A stretch of 64,000 bases of DNA. Source: Ilyonectria destructans (taxonomy: Eukaryota > Ascomycota > Sordariomycetes > Hypocreales > Nectriaceae). Every line of letters begins with the position of its first letter. The first letter of the stretch is position 1. The stretch lies in assembly GCA_020740775.1 (NCBI GenBank), contig JAHEWK010000025.1:310001-374000 (forward strand), written 5' to 3'. Made by a program: the position numbers and the translations under genes. The notes beneath the pieces were generated by a model. It was not told the DNA's origin. It saw nothing but the letters and a program-made list of their open reading frames with translations, and made no database searches. Positions 55,345 to 64,000 of this stretch are shown piece after piece.

Positions 55345-58328
55345 CAGTGTTGCTAATAATATAAACAATACGTATATTGGCAATATGGACCCCCTCGCAA
55401 TATTATCGTATTGTCAAGAGGCTATATTGTATTACCCAATATGAACAGGACCCATATTGTATTGTATTGCCAAGAACCCAATATATTGGCAGTGTGACAA
55501 TACATCCAATATATTCCACGTGACCTCATCATTCAACTGCCTCAGCGAAAATCTCGTCACCTTGAAAATCTCGTATCCCAAACCATGACTTCAGGCACTC
55601 CAATGCTTCAATTACATCACTCCCAAGTCGATTTCGACGGTCTGTAATCGTTATCTTTGCCCCGGAGAAGAGTCGTTCGGGCTCCGCAGACATTGCAGGA
55701 ATTGACAATATATCCACGGCCATCTTGCTCAGGCTCGGGTAGTTTTTCTGCTGCGTCTCCTCTAGCCACCATGCAGGGGCGCTCGTAAAACCATAAACCC
55801 GTTCAGACTTGCAATAACGCTCGTATTGGTCCGTGATGAGTGACGGCTGCAGGTGCTTGTTCCGCCAATTCAAGAACTCGTTCGTGGTCGCCGATGGGAC
55901 CTCGCAGAGTGGAAGAGGTGATTCCACAGGTCTATATTCGTTCCACAGCGTCTCAAGTAACTTCTTCGACGACTCAACCCACTCCTTTTTCCAGTTCTCC
56001 TGGATGTAGTGCCATTTATGCGAAGGGTGGAGCACGATAGCTGCAACGTAGGCAGATGATTCATCAGTAAGGCGATAATACTTGTCCAGCTTCGCCCAGC
56101 CCGAGTTATACATCGGTGCCATCACCGGATCGTCGACATTTGCCTCCTTGCCGGCTTCAAATTGTGCCAATACAAAGTCCATAGCCAGGAGGACATTGTC
56201 GAGTGTTGCAAACGATGACTCGAGAGCCTTAGTCGTCATCTTCAGCTTCTCTAAGAAGAACTTGATCTTCTCCAAGATGGTCCAGTCCTCTGAAGAGAGC
56301 TCGTCTCCAGCGCAATCTGCATCCATCCATTTGTTGAAATAGCCGTCAATTGGGTCTCTAAGATTCAAGGCCGCTCTCAACATGGTATACCACGAGCTCC
56401 ACCTTGTGTCGTTGTCTCGCGCAAGCTTACGGTTATGGCTGATAGCAAGAAACTTTTGGATGCGCTGAACATTCCGTTGGATGTAAACGACGAAGTTGTG
56501 AAGCTTGCCAAGAGGTCCCTTCTTCCGCCACGCTTCAATATGCTTTAGTGTCACACTATACACACCTGGATCGTCGCGTTCGGGCTTCTCATTGTCGGTA
56601 ACAAAGAGGAAGGCTTTAGCGGCGAGATTGATGATATGACCTTGGCAGCGGAGTCGGTGAACTTTGGGATCGTATCGGATGTCATATCGGCGAAGGAGGC
56701 CTGTGGGATCTTAGAACCAGTCAGTAGAAACGGTGAGTTGTACTGACCAAGCGAAAGGGATCTCATCATTGTGTCGTTATTGCCAGCATTGTCCATCACG
56801 AAATATCCGAGTTTGGAAGCAAAGCCCCATTCGTCAACCACTTCCAAAATGGCCGCAGCGAGGTGAGAACCGTCGTGCTCACTGTCGATGTCTTTCAACG
56901 CCAAAATATGGTGTTCCAGCTGACCGTCTTCAGTGACATAGTGGCCGACTACGCCCAAGATGGCCAAAGAGTTGGGAGAAGTCCAAAGATCGCAGCTGAT
57001 GTGAATTCTTGACTTCGCCGACTGTATGCGCTGCTTGACCTTCTCCTTCTGGTCTTCATACTGCCGCATGATCCATTTCCTAATGGTCTCGTGCGTATCT
57101 GGAAGCCAAGTATCGATATCGTCATTGATGTAGGCCAAGAGTGCCCGGAACTCTGGGCATTCCACAAGCCGAAATGGGAGAGAGCAGGCCGTAATAAACC
57201 TCACGTACAACACTTCGAGCTGGTCAGGGTCGATCGAATCTCCGGATTGATCGTTGAGCCGACGGCGTTTGCGGGGATTTTCTTCTGCTGCAGCGCGAGC
57301 TTGTTCGAGAATCGTTCGTATCGTTGTCACTTTAGCTGTTCGCAGGGCTCTTTTTGGTAGACCGTGGCCGTCAGGAGGAGGGTCCATAAGATGTTTTGCA
57401 GGAGCCGCAGTACCCCCTGTGACGGTACAAGGGCACGAACGAGGTCGAGTGCGACTTGGGTAAAATGATTGTTTACGAGGAGAGAAAGAGATTCCTAAGG
57501 AAAACTCTGACTTAAGCTATTTACACAATAAGTTAAATGAGACTATTCATAAAGTATGAAAGTCACGTGATCGTTCCCTCACACCCCCAGAACAGGCATA
57601 TGCTCTGTCACAATGTTTACAACGCCACTCTTCTTTTCCGGTCCGCGGATTGTAGTATCTCGTCTCCATCTCCTCGTCTGGCATATGAGAGAAGACCCAT
57701 GACGTTCTGGGTTTGGTGGAGGAGGTTGTGGAGGCTGTGCGAGGTCGAGATGACTGGCATTTGGGCGTTTGGCTCTGGTCTAGGTCATTCAACTGCCGGC
57801 TGGAAAACTCCGAAACGTCGACTGAGATTGACGACTCTCTTCGTTGCGACCATTGGTCAAAAGGGAGGCGTTGTTGAGGCATGGCGGTACGGTTAGTCAG
57901 TAGGCTCGACAATGATAAAGAAAATGGGCAGCGGTGGCGATGGCAAATATTGACAGGCAACCACCGGGATGCCCAGCCCAACGTCGTCCGTACCGGCTAT
58001 GCCTTCCCTGGCGCGTGGAAGAAACGCGTGGTCGCGTGTTAGGTATGACTGTCAACAAAGACGTGTGTTGAAGTGAATGCCAGCCAATAAAAAGCCAAGT
58101 ATCGCTGTGGCTGGTATAGGGTAAGGCCTGTCTGGCTACCGTCAAGAGGCGAATTCGCTCCAGGATTGACAACCCAATATAAATAATATATTGCCAATAT
58201 GGACATCCTCATATTATATTGTCATAATATCAAAATCTTCATATTATATTGTTACAATACGAGAAAGTCCATATCATATGGGGTATATTGCAATATATTA
58301 CTTTATTGCCATACTATTAGCAACACTG
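55345..58328 (-). mobile_element. hAT transposon, twin copy 2, with 8-bp target duplication
   Basis: 2,984 bp, same ends as copy 1 in opposite orientation. ccgacgca flanks it on both sides (55337-55344 and 58329-58336). Every coding frame has the same length and mirrored position as in copy 1, and the terminal 200 bp I compared on each side are identical. Confidence 0.93.
55529..57882 (-). CDS. hAT-family transposase, twin copy 2
   Basis: Mirror image of the copy 1 transposase, with the same BED finger (EEWRCKHCDRAYACSGG), two introns, catalytic-region blocks and C-terminal SAEPERLFSGAKITITDRRN. No difference from copy 1 was seen in the translated segments. It is intact when the two introns are removed and could be the source of activity for both copies. 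Confidence 0.85.
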
Positions 58329-59356
58329 CCGACGCAGTTGAAGGGAACCCCTGGAACAAACTGTGTGTCTTTCCTATCTGCCATCTTCTTGCAGAGGAGA
58401 GAGAATGGCAAAGCGCAAATAGGAAAGAGAATAAAAACTTAAAAGGGGTGGAAGCCTTTAAAAAGGCTCTTTGATAGTTGACCCGGCGTGATGTAGGTAC
58501 AGCACTGGATAAATGCACAGCATCTCAGCTGCATATCATCCAACTGCGGGACAGAGTCCTTGATCAAGTGGGTTTGGCCTGTCCCGAGAACCTGCCCCGT
58601 CAAAGAAACAACCGGTTGGATAAGTGGAAAGCCCTCACTATTGCAAAGAGTTCGTGGGTCAATACTGATAGTTACATTACCGGTAGTGGCAAGCGCAATA
58701 GTGGGACTCGAGCTAGAGGGGAATGATAAGTCTGCTTACGCTTGGTATCCAAAGTTGCGTATGAGAATAACTGGAACCTTATACACTTCGCCGTCACCAT
58801 CTTCATCGGTGAAAACATCAGGGTCCCGCAGCACCCACTCTAGTGCATAGGGGTGTACTTTGCCAGTGAAATAGAACCACTGATTCTCCCACTCCGATTC
58901 AACAATCTGCTGGTTATAGACAGAGAGGTTAAGACTAAAGTAAATCGGTAGTAGATCAGGGGATCGATACCCTTCAGGACGCAGCACAGAATATTTAGGC
59001 AGTGTTATATAGGGAGGGGGTGGAAGAAAAACCCTGCCAAGAGCTTCAACATTAAGGCTCTTTATAAGTTGTTCATCTAATGTAGGAAACCGCATTGGGG
59101 TATCCGGCTGATAAAAAAAGAACATAGTCATATCACTACCAAGGTTTTTCTGAGAGCCATAAGGTATGCACGGAGGGGGATAACCGCTAAGGGTGGAAGT
59201 TGAGGTAGAATTTGAGGTAGAAGTTGATAAAGACATAATATATGGAACCAGCCAATATTTCGATAAAAATGGGATAGCAGTTAAGATTAAGACTCTGATA
59301 CGTGAAGAACCAGTCTTGGGCCTGGTGCTTAAGACTGGCATTATATGCAACATCAC

Positions 59357-60045
59357 GTGAGGAAGGAGACCTTATACTCCCGTCCTCAACTGTAGTCTTA
59401 GCTCGTCATCCATCTTTCTACATCTACATAACAACCTTACTTCATGTAACCTCCGCAATATATTCGCATCAGACTCTAAGAGAGAGAGGGAGAGGGAGAG
59501 GGAGAGAGCAATTGTAAGACAAGCCTAGATAATTGGCATGCAAATATACAGAATAAAGAAGAAACACATCTGATATTTATAATCGATTAATTGATATAGT
59601 ATATCCAATGTGGATATTGATACCACTTGGTAAAGATACTGTATTTTGTTGCGCAGAGAGGATGTAGCATCGCCGATCTCCATCCAACATTTTCAGCCGA
59701 GAACTACTATCCCTGCCGATATAGATACTTACACAATTGAATTGACCAATTAACGCAGATAGTGAACAGATTTGCTTTTTCTATGAGTATAAAGGATTGG
59801 CCAAAACGTAAGAACATATCGCCGATCGTCGTAAAGCAACTTGAGAAGTGCCTTAATCCCTGCCAAGTAGATACTTACACAGCGGAATTGATCAATCAAG
59901 GTAGCTAGCTGTTAAACAGAATTGCTTCTTCCACAATTACGAAGAATTGACTAAGATTTTAACACATAATAATAAAAAATAATAAAAATAAGTATAAGAG
60001 CTAAGCACTATATGATAGGTAGATGAAATACTCGCCCTGAACATC
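59357..60045. other. AT-rich intergenic, no gene seen
   Basis: Includes a purine tract (gagagggagagg-type) near 59479-59508 and several short imperfect repeats (ttgatacca, cttacacagcgg/cttacacaattg). No coding signal. Confidence 0.5.
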
Positions 60046-60426
60046 ATCCTCCACTTTGGACCACCTGCCGGCATCATCCTGTCGTCCGAGTCAACCAAGA
60101 AGTTCGAATTTGATGAAATACCACCAGGCACAATCCTGCTTACTCCAACGAGTACGCAAATACCAATCGAAAAGAAGAAGAGGGTCAAGAAGAGGCCTTA
60201 GCAGAGGCATAATGTGAGCCGGCGAGGACTTCCCTGCACTGCGGCATTCGCATGCACCGATTACAAAATCCAAGGCGAAACCCTCCTCCAGATTGCGCTA
60301 GAGCTGCGAGGAACCGGGACAAAGCTGAATACCAAGACTGGACAACTCGAGGCAGGAAAGTGCGATCCATATAGCCTGTATGTGCAGCTATCGCGGTGCA
60401 AATCCCTTGATGGTATTGCCAAATGA
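60046..60426 (+). pseudogene. C-terminal fragment of a PIF1-family helicase
   Basis: Aligns to the end of the 4745-6712 helicase: GPPAGIILSSESTKKFEFDE, IPPGTILLTPTSTQI, a TAG near 60197, then RRGLPCTAAFACTDYKIQGE and DPYSLYVQLSRCKSLDGI. Upstream helicase motifs are absent and it stops soon after the last motif, so it is a short dead fragment, perhaps the residue of a Helitron. Confidence 0.8.
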
Positions 60427-60626
60427 GGAAGGGAAGATTGGCACCTCTGGGGGGCATTCAGATGGGGTTAATCCGGACCAACAGAAGGTGCAGTTGCACT
60501 TACTCTCAGAGAGCGAATGAGAATTCACATGTGCGCATTGGCAAATGAGGAAGAGAAGATTGGCACCTCTGGGGCCATTCAGATGGGCTTAATCCGGACC
60601 AACAGGAGGTGCAGTTGCGCTTACTA
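60418..60626. repeat. Tandem duplication of about 88 bp (period about 122 bp)
   Basis: caaatgaggaagggaagatt at 60420 recurs, with scattered changes, at 60542, and the match runs through ggaccaacag and cagttgc to ttact. It directly follows the helicase fragment. Confidence 0.75.
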
Positions 60627-60893
60627 ATCGGGTAAATTTTGCCAGGGGGGGGGGGCCAAATTTCGGGGGTGAAAAATCCCAGAGCTTAAGAAGACCTTTC
60701 GTACCGAAAGGCAAATCTCTCATAGCATTGGTTCTTTTCTGCTCTGCTGCAGCCCAGTGGGTTTCCAGTGGAGACCCTGTGGAGTACGCCTCTTGCCCGA
60801 GATGACTGAGTTGTTACGGTATCACAACTTCATCAATTTAACCTCCCTTGACTTCAAATTGAAGATATATCTTCTTATCAATCTTATTTCATT

Positions 60894-63307
60894 ATGCCCC
60901 AAGATTTGGAAAAGTCCCGACAGTGTGCGGCCCGCGCGGCCCGTGCCTATCTCTCCGGCGACTACGTCACACGTACAACGCGGGGGAATCTTGTACCCCC
61001 GCGCCCGCTCCCAATCCTTGATGTGGCCGCCTTACACCACGCCAGCGGGCCTCTTACGAAGAAATATATACGGCTGTTGAGAGCAAATTTGCCTCTTCCA
61101 GCTGATAATAAAGGCGGCAATCCAACTGCCCTTTCACAGGCTGAAGAGAAGGCATTGGTTACGTACATCCGCACCGTTGAAAAGAGCGCATTTGCGGTCA
61201 CAGAGAACTCCATCCGCAACTACGCCAATTTCATAAGGAAATACCGTATCAAAGGCCCTGTGACGCCGGTCTCGAAGTCTTGGGTACGACGGTTTAAAAA
61301 GAGGCATCCGGAGCTGCAGTGTAAGGCGCCAAAAATCAAGGAAATTGCACGAGCTGGAGCAGAGCTTGATATCGAAAGACTGGAAGCTTGGTTCGAAGAA
61401 TATGCTGCAGTCCTTAAGGAGCTGGGTATTACTCCAGCTAATCTATGGAATTTTGATGAGACTCCCTTACAGCTAGGGTGGGTTGATTCTTTTATGCGGA
61501 TTTTTTCAACCAGAATGAAGAAAAACATAAGGCCTGTGACTTTTCAGCCGGGAAATAAAGAGTCATTGACATCAGTGGATGCTATCAATGCAGCCGGCCG
61601 GGCAATTCCTTCCTTCCTTATTCTCAGTGCGAAGGTATTACTAGAGGAATATGCCCTAGCTGATATCAATGAGGAAGTGGTCCTCACACAGACCTCTACT
61701 GGCTTCAATAACGCCCATCGAGCCCTACAGTGGCTGCAACACTTTAATCGTCATTCCTTTGCCCTAAGCGATGACTTTAAGGGCTTTTCTATTAAGACCT
61801 GGTTCGGATATGACTCTGACTTATCCCGTAGTCAGTGGGATGAAAAGGTAGCTTATATGAAGTCATTTATGACTAGGACGACAAAGCCGGTATTCCGGCT
61901 GGGTTTTCTGCCCACGAAGACCCTGAATTTATCTGGTATTGCAATAAATTCGACATCATCCCATTCCGGCTTCCTTCACATACCAGCCATCTATTGCAGC
62001 CTCTAGATGTTGGTGTTTATCAGCATCTAAAAAAGGAACAGCGTATTGCTCTTGCCGACTTCATTACGGCCGGCGGTATGCGAATTACCCGATATGACTT
62101 CCTCAATCAGTGGGACCGGCTTTTTGAAGCGGCATTTCGGCCCTGTTATATCTATGCCGGCTTCGATAAATCAGGTCTTATGCCATTGAAGCCAGAGATA
62201 GTATTAGGGCCACTACGTCGGGCTGCTTTAGATCTCGAGAAGCCCTTATTTCCTAAGCTTATTCAGAGAGGAACGGTCTCACCAAGGAAGGCAAAGAGAG
62301 ACATTGCAACGATAGGAAATAAGCTTGATATTCTTAGCAGCCCAACGAGGGCTAAGGTTGACAACGCTTTTGCCTGCATCGACCTTACACTTATCACTCA
62401 ATCAGCCCACAAGCAGATAATTCATCTTCAACGGGAGCGTATTCGAGTTGAGGCCCGCCGTACGAAGACCCTAAGACGTATCCGGGTTGACGATGGTGCC
62501 TTTACAATAGCTCAGCTTCGTGAGAAGGTTGCAGACCGAGGCTATGAGGAATGGTCTAAGGAAGCTAAAAAGCAGGCTCGTCAGCAGGAAGCTCAGTGGC
62601 GTGAGATGAGGCAGGAAGAAGCTGCTAGACTGAAGGCTGCTAAGGCAGAAAGACCTCGCCTGTACGGTCGAGCTGCCGTAAGGGCAAAAGAGGCACAAGA
62701 GGCAGCTGATGCAGTTGCCTTAGAAGAATATCGCCAAAGCCTCATTACGCCAGAGGAGCTTGAGGTTATTGAGAATGCAAGGCAGCGATGGAATCAAGCT
62801 AATGATAACACACGAAGCTTCTATTATTCAACATTCTCAAAGCCAACGCTGGATGCTATTCCAGAGGTTGCTATGTGGTTGCAAAGCCGGGCTACAATAA
62901 TATGTGCCCCCTCTACGAACCACAGTGTAGATGAGGCTGACGGGGCTGACGAGGCTAACAGCGTTAACGGCGTTGACGGGGCTGACGATGCCGATGACTT
63001 TCTCTCTGTCGTATCGTCATTAGAATTACCGGTCTTACGCAACGAGGAAGACTATGATAGTGATGATATTGAGATCATCACTAATACGCAGATTGATGCT
63101 ACACTGCAGTCTCTTTCAAATATCCAACAACAGGCAAATAGGGAAGAAAACGGAGGTCAAAGTCAGCAGCAAATACACACAGAGGGCTACGGAGGATTTG
63201 GTTACGAACGCATGCGTAATACCTATTCAGATGACGAAGAGGCTGAGCCCTCTATTCTCGTAGGAGGCCGGCAAATTCGGGTCCCAAAGGTACGGCAGCG
63301 GGGCTAG
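60894..63307 (+). pseudogene. pogo-like (CENP-B/DDE) transposase with a long charged C-terminus
   Basis: Start MPQDLEKSRQCAARAARAYL. CENP-B-type DNA-binding region with ALSQAEEKALVTYIRTVEKS and SWVRRFKKRHPELQCK (about 61110-61325). The first catalytic Asp lies in LWNFDETPLQLG near 61443-61478. Near 61895-61925 the expected block with the second Asp (DGHGS) is missing; the frame shifts there and family sequence resumes as DPEFIWYCNKFDIIPFRLPS and HLLQPLDVGVYQHL. A coiled-coil, Arg/Glu/Ala-rich tail follows, then Ala/Asp/Glu/Val repeats (DEADGADEANSVNG), ending at 63307. The catalytic deletion means it cannot transpose. No terminal repeats were identified. Confidence 0.8.
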
Positions 63308-63850
63308 GGTCAGGGTTCAATCCACCACAACATTTTAATCTTTGAAGAAAAATGTAACAGGACCTCAGTATCAATTGATCAGATGCTTATCATTCACATG
63401 GTATTTTTATCTTAATTTTATGACCTCAATTGAATGTGGTGGCTTACGCCAAAGTGGCACGAAGCGGATACGCAAGTGACGCAGATACGGGTTGTGGTGT
63501 AACAGGTGCAGGGGTATGGTGGACCGGTTTTTCGGTCGCTCAAAGACCCTGTGGGTCCGCGCACTTTGGCGCCAAACTAGCCCCCAAATCGAAGGTCACG
63601 CCTCCCCACGGGCCCTTCGCCTTTGCGCGAAAAACCCCATACAAACGCGCGCAGCCACAGAAACAAGGTGACAAAACCGAAGGTCAGCTGACTTGCCTTT
63701 GTATGCGCCGCCCTTCCAAAATGGCCGCAAATAATCCACCCAAATCGCGTCGATCACCACCTCCATCATCCACCTTAATTGCACTGCAATTGCGCCACAA
63801 CCACGACCCTCCCCGGCCCGGCTGACCCCGTATCTTGTCATCTATTTACT
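63308..63850. other. Upstream region of Crypton copy C
   Basis: No convincing gene; the long frame on the plus strand (63430-63825) lacks protein character. Confidence 0.45.
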
Positions 63851-64000
63851 ATGGATTCTATCGCTATTGAAGATGCTCGCGTGCGGGCGGCTATGGACTT
63901 CTATTTGCTCGACTTGGAGGGGACGGCGCCCAAGAACACGGTCAAGAACTACGCGCCAAAACAGGCCGAATGGAAGGTCAGATTGTTGCTCCCTGCCCTC
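63851..64000 (+). CDS. Crypton tyrosine recombinase (copy C), first exon, cut by window end
   Basis: Reads MDSIAIEDARVRAAMDFYLL then DLEGTAPKNTVKNYAPKQAE, clearly related to the first exon of copy A (MESTDSNAIKDPRVRAAIEH). The exon ends at EWK with a GT at 63977, the same position as in copy A, and the intron runs off the window. The rest cannot be judged. Confidence 0.75.
   Translation, partial: MDSIAIEDARVRAAMDFYLLDLEGTAPKNTVKNYAPKQAEWKVRLLLPAL

Larger units (their letters stand above)
54700..59236 (-). pseudogene. Hypothetical gene split by hAT twin copy 2
   Basis: N-terminal exon from about 59236 (MSLSTSTSNSTSTSTLSGY) to FGYQA at 58739, including WENQWFYFTGKVHPYALEWV. A GTAAGC intron follows, then EGFPLIQPVVSLTGQVLG to KGFHPF, a TAA in frame (or a further intron), then MADRKDTQFVPGVPFNCVG at the transposon edge. 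On the far side (55336 downward) the frame continues KIVGLLDHSLMVAAPPADKK, a Ser/Gln-rich stretch with SQAQQSQAQQ repeats, and a basic C-terminus ending at 54700. Removing the transposon and one ccgacgca copy restores FNCVGKIVG exactly. Function unknown. Confidence 0.6.

Noticed and set aside
46358..58328. Composite transposon formed by the two inverted hAT copies
   Set aside because: The outermost 8 bp on each side (catacatc and ccgacgca) do not match, and copy 2 has its own perfect duplication, so the 6-kb interior was not mobilised as a unit.
46358..58328. Inversion by recombination between the twin hATs
   Set aside because: That would exchange flanks and break copy 2's target duplication, which is intact.
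63430..63825. 131-codon ORF upstream of Crypton C
   Set aside because: No protein-like pattern or family resemblance; overlaps the likely promoter region.

Overview
The window reads as an accessory, transposon-dominated region of a filamentous ascomycete, most likely a sordariomycete of the Fusarium type. The reasons are short introns (about 45-100 nt) with GT..AG ends, families expanded in such genomes (PIF1-type Helitron helicases, Cryptons with a GCR1_C tail, hAT and pogo/Fot elements, a Tad-type LINE, a Tf1-like Ty3/gypsy element, an N-terminal STAND domain fused to ankyrins, TLH-type RecQ remnants), and C-to-T stop codons of the kind left by repeat-induced point mutation (RIP). No rRNA, tRNA or CRISPR array was recognised. 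The species call is inference.

Layout. 1-3644: right part of a minus-strand Ty3/gypsy retrotransposon (pol, gag, 5' LTR) with a Tf1-style self-priming signal and an in-frame UAG between gag and pol. 3645-6712: a decayed fragment, a charged minus-strand ORF and a plus-strand PIF1-family helicase. 7325-8911: a decayed REG1-like protein-phosphatase regulator. 9422-14526: two divergent Crypton tyrosine recombinases head to head, then nested inverted repeats to 15180. 17524-20003: a STAND-N-domain/ankyrin gene. 20004-27381: gene-poor, with a 44-bp perfect palindrome inside a 9-bp target duplication and a truncated LINE. 27382-32665: a zinc-finger/Est1-like gene split by a complete hAT element.

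33551-45531 holds the most distinctive content. Two large divergent genes share a C-terminal module that I cannot assign. The first has five 30-bp repeats upstream of its start and is split by a fold-back pogo element (37353-39315); the second looks intact. 46358-49341 and 55345-58328 are two apparently identical 2,984-bp hAT copies in inverted orientation. Only the second has a target duplication, and it splits a hypothetical gene (54700-59236). Between them lie TLH-like RecQ remnants and a decayed third type of hAT. The right end has a PIF1 C-terminal fragment, a decayed pogo-like transposase (60894-63307) and the start of a third Crypton (63851 to the edge).

The recurring theme is host-like genes broken by cut-and-paste elements whose removal would restore the reading frame exactly: Est1-like with hAT, large gene 1 with pogo, and the 54.7-59.2 kb gene with hAT. 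Single-copy remnants carry RIP-like stops, whereas the hAT twins do not differ anywhere I compared them, so those insertions look recent or escaped RIP.
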